Part shown: one piece after another, positions 45,791 through 55,247 of the stretch
How the letters are laid out: each line of letters begins with the position of its first letter
How positions within the stretch are numbered: the stretch's first letter is position 1
NCBI GenBank assembly: GCA_963677185.1
Contig: OY781889.1
Span: forward strand, 744,001-808,000
DNA length: 64,000 nt
From: G963677185 sp963677185
Lineage (GTDB): Bacteria > Bacillota > Syntrophomonadia > Syntrophomonadales > Syntrophomonadaceae
Reading direction: 5' to 3'
Position numbers and translations under genes: made by a program
Notes under the pieces: generated by a model
What the model saw: only the letters and a program-made list of their open reading frames with translations
What the model was told of the DNA's origin: nothing
The model's database searches: none

Positions 45791-47434
45791 CTACTGGCGA
45801 GTAATGATCGCCGTCTGGGTTTCCTGCACCCATTCAGCTTTGCACCCGAATGCTTCCGCTACCCAGCGGGCCGGGAGATACACCCTGGTTCCAACTGCCT
45901 GCGGCTGCACATCCATCAGCTGTTCCACTCCATTAACAACCAGCTTGTTGCTGCCAAGCTCTAAATAAATAGTAGTCTCACCCTGAGTCATGAAGGCTCT
46001 CCGGGTTACTTCGTCCCAGACAATGTCATCTTCAGCCAGGCCAATCGCATAGCCCAGGTAGCGCACCGGTACAAATGTCCGCTCACTTTCGGCATAGGGT
46101 GCAGCATCCATGTTGTAGCTTTCACCATTTACCTGATATGAAGCCCTGCCCAGCTTGAAAGTAGATACTATCGGCGGAAGCCCTTCATCTGCGGGAGGTT
46201 CTATCACCGGCTCGTCAGCGGGATCTGCAAAAGTCACCTTAATATCTGCATGGGTGGTTCCAGCGATAGCCCCGGCGTCGCCACCTTCAAAAGCTGCATT
46301 CTTAAATGAAATTCGCAGGTTGCTTATGCTGTTTGCCACCAGATGTTCGCTTGCCTTGCCTAATAGACGGATTTCCGCTCGTGAGGCGCTGGATTTGTAC
46401 ACCTGGATGGTCAAGCCAGCTGGAATGTTCTCGGCCTTATAGAGATCAGCGGCCATTACCGCATTGGGGCCGGTGAAGCTGTCCGGTTCGTCTCCGGTCA
46501 ATGTGGCGACCAGCACCGTGTCAATGGACCCATCGTTCAGGGCCGATTCCACAAATTCCAGCGAAGACCAGCTGAGGGTGCTGGGATTGGTGAAAACCAC
46601 GTTGACAAGCGGGGAGCCTGCAATCGCAATGCCGTCAGCGCTGCCGCTTACAAAGGCCGCATCGGCAAAGCTAATCTCAATTTCGTCGTTGTCTGCTGGA
46701 TCATGCTTGGCAGCATTTCCCTCCAGGCTTACATCAAGGCGGGTGTTGTTGATCCGTTCCACTTTTACCACCAGCCCGGCCGGAACATGATGACAGCTGA
46801 AATGCTCGCCTTCAATAAATTCTTCTTCGATAAATTGATCGCTGCCGTTGATGGTAACGCTTAACACATCGGTGGCCAGAATACTGCCATCGTTGCTGGC
46901 GGCTTCATTGAACGTCATGGGATTGGGATTGAAAACCAGGACGCTGTCGTAGAATTGAATACCCAGCGCCGCCGACTGGAGATTCTGAACCGTCCCAACA
47001 TTACTGTCACTAAATGCCTTGGCGAGAATGGTGACCTTCAAATCATCCACATTGTCAGAACGGTTGTGTTTGGCTGCATTTCCGCTCAGATAAATTTTCA
47101 AATGCGTATTGTCAACCTTGAGCACGTGCAGAACCACTCCGGACGGCAGCTCACCTTCCAGTTTGTAATGAGTTCCTGAAGTCATTTCTGTCCCGTCAGT
47201 CAGAGCGAAAGTTTTCGTTCCTCCGTCAACCAGGGTCACAGTGACATAGTTGTCCGGATTGAGCATGAGCCCTGTATTATCGGTGCTTTCCATGAAAGAC
47301 GCCCCAAATGCCGACCAGGTCCAATTCAAGGCTGGCGAGCCCGCCGCCATAACCGGAACCGCAGAAAGGATCATGCACAATGCGATCAGCAGCTGCAGTA
47401 TAACCATACCTTTGAAACGATGTAATCGAAGCAT
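45791..47434 (-). CDS. Secreted protein with three repeats and copper-amine-oxidase-like stalk domain
   Basis: 547 residues from ATG at 47434 (GGGAGG nine bases upstream). Signal peptide 1-29 (ending PVMAAG). Three repeats of about 115 residues (about 35-160, 165-285, 290-405), each with a conserved (S/E/G)GNAAKH or GKASEH motif, an acidic-rich loop and a final AF. The C-terminal 125 residues are a stalk domain like the copper amine oxidase N-terminal domain: YQVNGESYNMDAAPY, RTFVPVRYLGYAIG, VYLPARWVAEAFG. These domains bind cell-wall surfaces. Similar stalk domain to the gene at 58532. Confidence 0.82.
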   Translation of the reverse strand: MLRLHRFKGMVILQLLIALCMILSAVPVMAAGSPALNWTWSAFGASFMESTDNTGLMLNPDNYVTVTLVDGGTKTFALTDGTEMTSGTHYKLEGELPSGVVLHVLKVDNTHLKIYLSGNAAKHNRSDNVDDLKVTILAKAFSDSNVGTVQNLQSAALGIQFYDSVLVFNPNPMTFNEAASNDGSILATDVLSVTINGSDQFIEEEFIEGEHFSCHHVPAGLVVKVERINNTRLDVSLEGNAAKHDPADNDEIEISFADAAFVSGSADGIAIAGSPLVNVVFTNPSTLSWSSLEFVESALNDGSIDTVLVATLTGDEPDSFTGPNAVMAADLYKAENIPAGLTIQVYKSSASRAEIRLLGKASEHLVANSISNLRISFKNAAFEGGDAGAIAGTTHADIKVTFADPADEPVIEPPADEGLPPIVSTFKLGRASYQVNGESYNMDAAPYAESERTFVPVRYLGYAIGLAEDDIVWDEVTRRAFMTQGETTIYLELGSNKLVVNGVEQLMDVQPQAVGTRVYLPARWVAEAFGCKAEWVQETQTAIITRQ

Positions 47435-47641
47435 TAATGTACCTCCCATTGAAAATATTTAAAACCCTGGCTTCGAGCTGAACAGGCGGTTTGATAATAA
47501 CAAATCTGCCTGCTGATATGAATTATATCAATATCAAATGCCAAATTGCCAGTTTTTCGGGATTATTTTATTTATTTGCCTTCCAAACCCTGTTATAACT
47601 GCATATTACACTCATGAATCGAAGCTATTGGCACCCGGGCT

Positions 47642-48397
47642 TCAGCTTTCAAGATAATCCAGGTGGGCATAAAGCCGCCCGGTATGAGTTTTAAGCCAGG
47701 CGCGGCGCTCTGCGTAGTCTGGCATTACAACCTTCATCAGCGACCAGAAATCCTGTGAATGGTTCATATATTTGAGGTGGCACATTTCATGGACAACCAG
47801 GTAGTCGATTATCTCATCAGGTGTTAATATCAGGCGCCAGTTGAAATTCAGATTGCCTTTATTGCTGCAGCTGCCCCAGCGCTTTTGATGGTTTTTAATG
47901 CGTATTCCGTTAGCCCGGACATTCAGAAGCTGCTCGTAATGTTCCACTCGTTCCGGCAGCACTAATTTGGCCTGGGCCGTATACCAGGATTCTAGAGCGT
48001 TTTTGAGCATGTCCCGATCCTGAAAAGGGCTGCGAATCGTAATCAAATCGCCATCCATTTTAATATTAACAGTTGCCAGGCGATCATTCAGCTCGAACAA
48101 GCATGGATAGCTGCGCCCTCTGAACACCAGCTTTTCCCCGCTGGCAAAAAACCGCGGGCTTAAACCAGCCAGGCTCTCCTCTACTAATTGAAGCTTGCGG
48201 TCTATCCATCCTGCATTGCGCTCCATGGCTTCCATTATAGCGGCAGCTTTCATTTGGGCCGGCGCAGCCACCCGTACATTGCCATCAGGCTCTACGATGA
48301 TTGACAGGTTCTTTCGATTCCGGTAGACAATCTCGAAATTGATCTGGCGGTTATTATATACTATACTGTGCGGCATTATACTGTTGAGTCCTGGCAA
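47642..48397 (-). CDS. YgjP/SprT-like zinc metallopeptidase
   Basis: 251 residues, M48-like YgjP family (DUF45). The catalytic helix is VVHEMCHLKYMNHSQDFW (about residues 185-202), an HExxH followed by the downstream H of the family; RIKNHQKRWGSCSNKGNLNFNW is the other hallmark block. No signal peptide, so cytoplasmic. The start TTG at 48397 and ATG at 48376 are both possible; no strong site decides. Function unknown. Confidence 0.85.
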   Translation of the reverse strand: MPGLNSIMPHSIVYNNRQINFEIVYRNRKNLSIIVEPDGNVRVAAPAQMKAAAIMEAMERNAGWIDRKLQLVEESLAGLSPRFFASGEKLVFRGRSYPCLFELNDRLATVNIKMDGDLITIRSPFQDRDMLKNALESWYTAQAKLVLPERVEHYEQLLNVRANGIRIKNHQKRWGSCSNKGNLNFNWRLILTPDEIIDYLVVHEMCHLKYMNHSQDFWSLMKVVMPDYAERRAWLKTHTGRLYAHLDYLES

Positions 48398-48699
48398 TAA
48401 AACGCCTCAGCGCTCCAGGCCGCCGGTAGAAACAGAAAACTATGCATGATCATATTTTTCACCTCGCCCATATATTCTACGCTAAAGTTTTGTCGAAATT
48501 TTTCTAAAATACAAATTAGCCGCAATTGGCCGAAAAGCCGAATATATCAGCCTTTTCCGGGACTATTCCCGATTAAGTTATTAAAATTTAAATTCCCAGG
48601 GGCTTATATGTCTCAGTTGGAATTAGTATAATTACTATCAAGGCGCTGATTATAACTTTGAACAGCGTCGTTTGTTCACTGAAAAGGCGAGGTGATCGC
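48398..48699. other. Intergenic region upstream of the kinase gene
   Basis: About 300 bases, AT-rich, with no gene. It separates divergent genes, so both promoters should be here. I see TATAAT at about 48627-48632 for the kinase, with no good -35, and a small repeat GGCCGAAAAGCCG near 48528. GAGGTGATCGC precedes the TTG at 48700. Confidence 0.4.
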
Positions 48700-49953
48700 T
48701 TGACTGCTAACGATTTAGCCCAAAAGGATTCTTACTATCTCAAGCCCCGTACACTGCTGCATAACGGACAATACCGCACCGAAAAAGTTCTGGGTCATGG
48801 TGGTTTCGGCATAACCTACCTGGCGCTCGACATGCACCTGAACCAGAAGGTCGCCCTTAAGGAATACTTTCCACAGGGCTACTGTGGCCGGGAGACTACC
48901 ACCGGTTCGATTCAGCTATACGGGGGACAAAAAAACGAGTTCTATAACTACGGCCTGGAGAGATATATTGAAGAAGCCCGCAACCTGGCTAACTTCAACC
49001 ATCATCCGGGCATTGTCAGCGTGTACAATTATTTCCAGGAAAACAACACCGCTTATATGATCATGCAGTACCTCGAAGGACAAACCGTCCGAGAGTGGGT
49101 GAAAAAACGCGGCGACCAGGTGAGCTGGGATGAGGCTATGAGCATAATGAATCCGGTCCTGGACACGCTCAAGGCTATGCACGAGACCGGGCTTATTCAC
49201 CGTGATATCAGCCCTGACAACATATATATTTGTGACAACAGCCAGATTAAGGTTCTGGATCTGGGCGCCGCCCGCGTTTCCCTGGGCGAACAGAGCCACA
49301 GCCTTTCGGTCATTCTAAAACAGGGCTATACGCCGTTTGAGCAATACACCACCCGGGGCAAGCAAGGTCCGTGGACCGATTTGTATGCCGCTGCCGCCAC
49401 GATTTACCGAATGGTGAGCGGCCAGATCCTGCCCATTGCCACCGACCGGGTGGTTGAAGATGAGATTCCGGCGCTGATCCTTAATAGCACCTTAATTCCT
49501 CATGACTACAAAAGCATAATGATTAAAGCCCTGGCCCCGATGTACAACCAGCGCTATCAAAGTATCGAAAGCTTTCAGCTGGATTTGCAGCAAGCGGATT
49601 CCAAGATAAGTGCCGGAAATGCCTGGGCCCGGTCAGATATTCTGGCTCTTCCGGTTTCAACCGATTCTTCGTCTCCTGGCGCAGCCGATCCCGTTCACCG
49701 GAATCGCTGGCTTCCCCAGGGTTTGACTGGCCTGCAGGCTCTATACCCCCCCTATAAATGGCCTCAACGGCCTATAGACAGCACGGTTCACGCCGTGAAA
49801 ATCATCTCAGCAGGCCTGGAAGAGGAGGTCTCCGTATTCCAAAAGAAACCCTGGCTCCTGGTCACTCTTATTGTCTGTATATTGCTAATCGGATTAATGG
49901 GGGTAGCCGGTCTGGGCTGGTATCTTTATAAAAACGGCCTTATTTCGTTCTAA
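48700..49953 (+). CDS. Serine/threonine protein kinase, membrane-anchored
   Basis: 417 residues from TTG at 48700, chosen for AGGTGA upstream. Hanks-type kinase: glycine loop GHGGFGITYLA (about 34-44), VAIKE-like VALKEYFP, catalytic loop HRDISPDN (about 166-173; the usual catalytic-loop Lys is Ser) and DLG in place of DFG. HRDISPDN variants occur in active bacterial kinases. A proline-rich linker and one C-terminal membrane helix (LLVTLIVCILLIGLMGVAGLGWYLY) follow. It is 175 bases before the peptide-export cluster and may regulate it; the link is position only. Confidence 0.88.
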   Translation: MTANDLAQKDSYYLKPRTLLHNGQYRTEKVLGHGGFGITYLALDMHLNQKVALKEYFPQGYCGRETTTGSIQLYGGQKNEFYNYGLERYIEEARNLANFNHHPGIVSVYNYFQENNTAYMIMQYLEGQTVREWVKKRGDQVSWDEAMSIMNPVLDTLKAMHETGLIHRDISPDNIYICDNSQIKVLDLGAARVSLGEQSHSLSVILKQGYTPFEQYTTRGKQGPWTDLYAAAATIYRMVSGQILPIATDRVVEDEIPALILNSTLIPHDYKSIMIKALAPMYNQRYQSIESFQLDLQQADSKISAGNAWARSDILALPVSTDSSSPGAADPVHRNRWLPQGLTGLQALYPPYKWPQRPIDSTVHAVKIISAGLEEEVSVFQKKPWLLVTLIVCILLIGLMGVAGLGWYLYKNGLISF

Positions 49954-50128
49954 ATCCTCTGCTTACAGCCTTGTGTGCAAGTTGTCCCAATTACGCCATC
50001 TTCTTGAAGTCTCCCGGCCCAGCGGTTAAACTGAAGGCAACCACCTTATTCGTTGATCTGTCCATTTTACTAATGCATTCCAACACTCTACCCAGCCGCA
50101 TTATTCAACCGAAGGGGGAATCCGCCAT

Positions 50129-50899
50129 ATGAATCTTTCCACAATCAGCGCCTTGAAAGTAAATGGAGAAGTCAGTTGCCTTGATGAGATCCTGCGGCTG
50201 GCCCGGCTGACGAATTCATTTACTGCCGTTCAGCAAAGGGTTGAGCAGCTGATAATTCTGCAGGCCGCTCGGGAAATGGGCATTTCTATTTCGGATGAAG
50301 AGCTTCAGCAAGCCATAGATGCTTTCCGGGAAAGCCGGGGATTGCTTCAGGCCGAGGCTACTTTCCAATGGATGAAAAGCCTTCATATCAGGCAGGACGA
50401 CCTGGAGCAGATGGTAGAAGCCGTGGCAACCGCAGCCAAAATACGTTCAGCAATTCCGGTTGACAGGGTCGAAAAATATTTTAATGAAAACCGTATAAGC
50501 TACGATACTGCCAGCATATCAGTTATGCAACTGGCCGAAGAAGGAGAAGCCTTGGAGCTGCTGCAGCAGATTCGTGAAGAAAACGCTGATTTCAATAGCC
50601 TGGCCAGGGAGTACTCCCTGGATGACAGTACTCGCCTGGCCGGCGGGTATTTTGGAAACGTGCACCGCCAGGCCCTGGACCCTGAAATCGAAGCATTAGT
50701 ATTTGGCGCCCCGGCCGGAGAAGTAGTCGGTCCGTTCCGGAACAGGCAGGGCTGCCAGCTAATCAAAATTGAAAAACAAAATCCAGCTTGCTTGGATGAG
50801 GCGTGTACTGATGCAATCAGGAACATATTATACAGGGATTGGTTTGAGCAGCAGTGCCGGCAGGCAAGCGTGGAGATTCCTCTCTGGGAACTTATATAG
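50129..50899 (+). CDS. SurA/PpiC-type peptidyl-prolyl isomerase of the peptide-export cluster
   Basis: 256 residues. An N-terminal helical SurA-like part (about 1-125; RVEQLIILQAAREMGISISDEELQQAIDAF) and a parvulin domain (about 130-215; NSLAREYSLDDSTRLAGGYFGNV, ALDPEIEALVFGAPAGEVVGPF). No signal peptide, so it acts inside, probably on precursor or exporter folding. AAGGGGG precedes ATG at 50129. It is first in a tightly spaced run through the YcaO gene. Its parvulin-less relative is at 54725. Confidence 0.85.
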   Translation: MNLSTISALKVNGEVSCLDEILRLARLTNSFTAVQQRVEQLIILQAAREMGISISDEELQQAIDAFRESRGLLQAEATFQWMKSLHIRQDDLEQMVEAVATAAKIRSAIPVDRVEKYFNENRISYDTASISVMQLAEEGEALELLQQIREENADFNSLAREYSLDDSTRLAGGYFGNVHRQALDPEIEALVFGAPAGEVVGPFRNRQGCQLIKIEKQNPACLDEACTDAIRNILYRDWFEQQCRQASVEIPLWELI

Positions 50900-50922
50900 A
50901 CTCCCTTCACAGGAGGCGAGCT

Positions 50923-53900
50923 ATGGCTAATGAGATGCGGGAAAGCGGTTCCGCTTCCATTCTCGACATATTGTCTGATGAAGAGCGGGAACAACTATGG
51001 CAGGATAGCGAAAGCCTGAACTATCGCCTGGGCCAGGTAGTGTGTTCGGCTGGCACAGATGCAAACGGCGTATTTGTTGTCACTGAGGGCCGGGCCCGTG
51101 TGCTGGGCAAAAGCTCCGAAGGTCAGGAACTGAATCTTGGCGGTTTAGAAGCTGGCGACTATTTTGGCGAAGAGGCCCTGCTCGGCGAACCTGCGTATTT
51201 TTATACCATTCGTGCGGCATCGAATTTAAAAGTACTGAAACTCCACCTTTCCCAAATCCGGAAGCTTCTTGAAAACCGTCCTGAATTAGAGCGTTATTTT
51301 GAAGACTATCTATCTCACAAGGGCATGCAGGCTTTCCTCAAAAAATCCACCGTACTGTCTCCTATGAACGCCGATGAACTTCGTTCTTTCCTGGACCGCT
51401 TCAGTATACATACCTTTGTTCCCGGGCAGGATGTGGTCCGGGAAGGCGAGCCAGGAGATTCCTTTTATATTATTCGCTCCGGCAGTGCCGATGTATTAAA
51501 AAAACGCAGCGGCGACCGGGTGCTTTCCCGGCTGGGAGAAGGCGGCTTTTTCGGCGAGCTGGCCCTGCTGGCTGGTTATCCCAGGGCAGCCACGATTCGA
51601 GCCGCCAGCGAATTAACCGTTTTCCGGTTGGCTAAAAACGACTTCGATGAACTTATCAACAGTTATCCCCGGATAAAAGAGGCCATACTAATTGTATCAG
51701 CAGGTTATAGCGATTTAACGCCTGCTATACCAGCCGGGCCGTCTGAAGAATCCGAGAATGCTGATGCATGGATTGAGGATATTGAATCCTGTCACAAGGA
51801 AGACGAAGGGTCTGGCGCTCCCCGGTACCGATTTCACAAACCCCTGCGCCTCCCGGTCATATTGCAGCAAAGCATCGCAGATTGCGGTGCGGCCAGTCTG
51901 GCGATGGTGACCCGCTATTATGGCCTGAAACTGAGCATGAACCGGCTGCGTGACCTGGCCAATGTGAATGTCGACGGCGCCAGCCTGTATAGCCTGGCGG
52001 AAGCTGCCGAAAGCCTGGGGTTCAGTACTCGCGGTTTTAGCTGCAGCCTGCCAGATCTTTTCAATCAGCAATATCCGGCCATTGCTCACTGGGAAGGTAA
52101 TCATTTTATTGTGATTTACCAAGTGAGCGGGGATAAGATAACGGTTGCCGATCCTGCCCGGGGCATGATTCATTATTCACCGGAAGAATTTGCCCGGGGC
52201 TGGACCGGCCATCTATTGCTTATCAGGCCAGGCGCGAAGCTCAAGCAGCCTGTGGAAAGCCCGAGCACCTGGAGCCGTTTTCTGCCCTATATGAAACCTT
52301 ACCGGGCCATTCTGACGGAGATTTTTATTGCATCGCTGTTCATTCAGATGTTCGGTCTGGCCGGTCCGCTATTTACCCAGGCCATAGTCGATCAGGTGCT
52401 GGTAATTAAGAGTATGGATTTGCTCAATACTCTCCTGGCGGCCATGCTCATTGTAGCCGTTTTCAACCTGGCCACCCAGGCCATCCGGCAGTATATGATC
52501 AGCCATACTTCCAGCCGCATTGATATTTCGATGGTTCTGGACTTTTATCGCCATGTCCTGGGCCTGCCGCTGGCCTTTTTCACCCGCCGGCGCGTAGGAG
52601 ACATCATCAGCCGAGTCAACGAAAACCAGAAGATCCGCGAAATGCTAACCACCACCAGCCTGTCAGCGGTACTGGACAGCATGACGGTAATCGTCTACCT
52701 GATGCTGATGTTCATTTACAGTGTCAAGTTGGCTGCCTTGACTGCCGCTTTCATTCCCCTCTTCGCCCTGGCGGTATTAGTATTTGTTCCCCTGATGAAA
52801 AAGAACAGCCGGCAGGCTTTTCAGGCCGGGGTTGAGGTGCAGGCCCACACCGTGGAGGCGGTCTCGGCCATGTCCACCATCAAAGCCCTGGCTGCCGAAC
52901 AAATTGTGCGCTGGCGCCTGGAGGAAAAACTTAACGAAGCTGCCCGGCTTCAGGTAAAAGCCGCCTCCATAAACCTCGGCGCCAGTTCTGCCGCTGGATT
53001 CCTCCAGACCCTCAGTTCCGTGCTCGTACTCTGGCTGGGTGCGCGGCTGGTCATGGCTGGCGAGCTATCCACGGGCCAGCTTATGGCTTTTTCGGTATTA
53101 CTGGGCAGCGTGCTGGGGCCAGTAATGCGCATAGTAAGCATCTGGGACCAGTTCCAGGAGGTTCGCATTGCCATGGAGCGCTTGAATGACGTTTTAGATG
53201 CCGAGCTGGAAGAGCCGCATCCGGAGTCGGCTTTGCGGCTTCCACCCGTAAAAGGTCACATACGCTTCGACAAAGTATGTTTCCGTTATGACAAACAAGG
53301 AGGCAATATCATCCAGAACCTCAGCCTGGAGGTCTATCCCGGACAGACCGTCGCCCTGGTAGGACGCAGCGGTTGCGGCAAGACCACGCTGGCCAACCTG
53401 CTGCTGAGGCTTTATATTCCCGACAGCGGGCGCATCCTGGTGGATGGCCATGATTTGCGCCAGGTAAATGCAGCTTCACTGCGGCGCCAGATAGGCGTGG
53501 TCCCCCAGGACAGTGTGCTTTTTAACGGAACAATCAGGGAAAACATCGCATTTCACCAGCCGGAGGTCCGTTTTGAACAGATTATATCAGCCTCCATGCT
53601 GGCCGGTGCCCATGATTTTATTTCCGAGCTTCCACTGGGATACGAAACCCCCATTGGAGAGCGGGGTGTGAGCATGTCCGGCGGCCAGCGCCAGCGCATT
53701 GCAATTGCCCGGGCATTGCTGGGAAATCCCCGGGTTCTCATTCTGGATGAAGCCACCAGTTCACTGGATAGCGAATCTGAACGCATTATTCAAAACAGCC
53801 TGGAAAACATATTAAAAGACCGCAGCACTTTTATCATCGCCCATCGCCTTAGCACGGTGCGCAATGCCGATCACATCGTCGTAATGGATGAGGGAATAAT

Positions 53901-53982
53901 CGCGGAGCAAGGCAGCCACGAGGAGCTTATGGCCGCGCGGGGGCTCTATTTTTATCTTTCCAGCCAGCAGCTTAATGCTTGA
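50923..53982 (+). CDS. C39 peptidase-ABC exporter with two cyclic-nucleotide-binding domains
   Basis: 1019 residues from ATG at 50923 (AGGAGG upstream). Order: two cNMP-binding domains (about 25-130 and 150-255; GDYFGEEALLG, GGFFGELALLAGYPRAATIRA), a C39 peptidase domain (about 300-435; QSIADCGAASLAMV with the catalytic Cys near 320, HWEGNHF for His, ADPARG for Asp), six membrane helices (about 445-720) and an ATPase (Walker A GRSGCGKTT, MSGGQRQR, LILDEATSSLD). The peptidase triad is complete, so it should cut double-glycine leaders and export the core. The precursors lie 1.3 kb downstream. The architecture resembles HetC-type and NHLM-type exporters. Confidence 0.92.
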   Translation: MANEMRESGSASILDILSDEEREQLWQDSESLNYRLGQVVCSAGTDANGVFVVTEGRARVLGKSSEGQELNLGGLEAGDYFGEEALLGEPAYFYTIRAASNLKVLKLHLSQIRKLLENRPELERYFEDYLSHKGMQAFLKKSTVLSPMNADELRSFLDRFSIHTFVPGQDVVREGEPGDSFYIIRSGSADVLKKRSGDRVLSRLGEGGFFGELALLAGYPRAATIRAASELTVFRLAKNDFDELINSYPRIKEAILIVSAGYSDLTPAIPAGPSEESENADAWIEDIESCHKEDEGSGAPRYRFHKPLRLPVILQQSIADCGAASLAMVTRYYGLKLSMNRLRDLANVNVDGASLYSLAEAAESLGFSTRGFSCSLPDLFNQQYPAIAHWEGNHFIVIYQVSGDKITVADPARGMIHYSPEEFARGWTGHLLLIRPGAKLKQPVESPSTWSRFLPYMKPYRAILTEIFIASLFIQMFGLAGPLFTQAIVDQVLVIKSMDLLNTLLAAMLIVAVFNLATQAIRQYMISHTSSRIDISMVLDFYRHVLGLPLAFFTRRRVGDIISRVNENQKIREMLTTTSLSAVLDSMTVIVYLMLMFIYSVKLAALTAAFIPLFALAVLVFVPLMKKNSRQAFQAGVEVQAHTVEAVSAMSTIKALAAEQIVRWRLEEKLNEAARLQVKAASINLGASSAAGFLQTLSSVLVLWLGARLVMAGELSTGQLMAFSVLLGSVLGPVMRIVSIWDQFQEVRIAMERLNDVLDAELEEPHPESALRLPPVKGHIRFDKVCFRYDKQGGNIIQNLSLEVYPGQTVALVGRSGCGKTTLANLLLRLYIPDSGRILVDGHDLRQVNAASLRRQIGVVPQDSVLFNGTIRENIAFHQPEVRFEQIISASMLAGAHDFISELPLGYETPIGERGVSMSGGQRQRIAIARALLGNPRVLILDEATSSLDSESERIIQNSLENILKDRSTFIIAHRLSTVRNADHIVVMDEGIIAEQGSHEELMAARGLYFYLSSQQLNA

Positions 53983-53994
53983 GGAGGATAGCGC

Positions 53995-54660
53995 ATGAAC
54001 AACAGGGGAATAAATTCCGCCCGGCGGGCATTATATATAGTCCTCATCATTATCGTCGCCACCCTGGCCGGAGCCAGTTTCGTTTCCTGGCCCCAGGCCG
54101 TTACCTCGCGATTTGCATTGAAAGGAAGCGGTCCGGCCATCAGCCTGTCCAGCCCCGGCAGCGGCTATGTCAGCCGGGTTTTGGTTCGGGACGGCGACTG
54201 GGTTGAAGCAGAAGAGCCATTGATTGAATATACAGGCAGTAACGGAATAAGCGAAGTGCTGGCAGCTCAATCCAGCGGCTTTTTCATACCCGATAGCCAG
54301 GCTTGCAGCGGAATAATGATGGCCGAAAAACAGCCCCTGGCACGCATAGTCGAAAGCGGTCCGCTGATCATGCAAATGGGTGCCGGCCCCGGCGAGCTGG
54401 GTTCGCTTCGCCCGGGCATGCAGGTAATCGCGCAGCTGGATGCTTACCCTTCCCAGAATTATGGAAACATTGAAGCCAGAGTCACCTGGATCGCGCTGAT
54501 ACCCGGAGGGCAGGCTGCTGATGGCAGCCCGCGCTACCTGGTGCAGGCCGAAATCACTTCCGTTCCGAACGGCCTGAGGCAGCTTTTGCGGCCAGGTTTG
54601 CTGGGCCAGGCCGAGATAATTACCGGTGAAGAGCGTTTGATTAACCGGTTGATCCCTTGA
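53995..54660 (+). CDS. Short HlyD-like membrane fusion protein
   Basis: 221 residues. TM helix (about 12-32), then a lipoyl-type half (GYVSRVLVRDGDWVEAEEPLIEY), and a beta-barrel-like C-terminus (LRPGMQVIAQLDAYPSQNYGNIEARVTWIAL, a typical HlyD segment). The long coiled-coil hairpin of normal HlyD is almost absent, only about 20 residues separating the lipoyl halves. It starts 12 bases after the exporter gene. It would form a compact partner on the outer face of the membrane. Confidence 0.82.
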   Translation: MNNRGINSARRALYIVLIIIVATLAGASFVSWPQAVTSRFALKGSGPAISLSSPGSGYVSRVLVRDGDWVEAEEPLIEYTGSNGISEVLAAQSSGFFIPDSQACSGIMMAEKQPLARIVESGPLIMQMGAGPGELGSLRPGMQVIAQLDAYPSQNYGNIEARVTWIALIPGGQAADGSPRYLVQAEITSVPNGLRQLLRPGLLGQAEIITGEERLINRLIP

Positions 54661-54724
54661 TTAATTGCCGGTTATGAAAATATTGGCCAGTTCTTTTTTG
54701 TCCGACATGAAAGGAGGAGCCCCA

Positions 54725-55147
54725 ATGCCTAAAAGTAAAAAGACAGCAGCTAAACCGGAAGTAACTGTAGACCAGGTGCTGGATTACCTGCGCTGCAATG
54801 GAAGCCTGGGTCCGGCGGTGTCCGATGTGGCTCGCCGGGAGTTTACAGCTGCGGCAGCAGCGAAAAAGGGCATCAAGGTGAGTGATGACGAATTACAGAA
54901 AGCGTCCAACGCCTGGAGAACCATGAACCAGCTTTACTCCGCCAGCGATACCGAAAAATGGCTGAAAAATGCGGGCTTAAGCCTGGAATCCTATGAAAGC
55001 TACCTGGAGACTTCGCTGCTGGTCTCTAAATTCAAGCAATCCCTGGCAGCCGAAGCTAAAATTGAAAAAATATTTAACGATCCCGTCTGCCAGGATCGGG
55101 CGGTTGATTTACTCTATGCTGATTGGCTGGCTTCTGCCTCCAGGTAA
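54725..55147 (+). CDS. SurA-like protein lacking the parvulin domain
   Basis: 140 residues from ATG at 54725 (AAAGGAGG upstream). Its helical part aligns with the isomerase at 50129: FTAAAAAKKGIKVSDDELQKA matches LIILQAAREMGISISDEELQQA. The C-terminal VCQDRAVDLLYADWL matches ACTDAIRNILYRDWF. The parvulin domain is missing between those two blocks, and a short Lys/Ala-rich segment leads the protein. It looks like a scaffold or precursor-binding version. No signal peptide. Confidence 0.78.
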   Translation: MPKSKKTAAKPEVTVDQVLDYLRCNGSLGPAVSDVARREFTAAAAAKKGIKVSDDELQKASNAWRTMNQLYSASDTEKWLKNAGLSLESYESYLETSLLVSKFKQSLAAEAKIEKIFNDPVCQDRAVDLLYADWLASASR

Positions 55148-55247
55148 AACCCATTTGGAAATGCTGGCATTTTGCTGATTATCATAATTGAAAACCCGGT
55201 ACAAAATTGGATAACCGTCCATCATCAAGAAAGAGAGGTACAGTATA

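Noticed and set aside
45302..45964. A 220-codon frame over the second repeat array
   Set aside because: It translates repeats and runs into the opposite-strand stalk-domain gene, with no ribosome-binding site or family signal.
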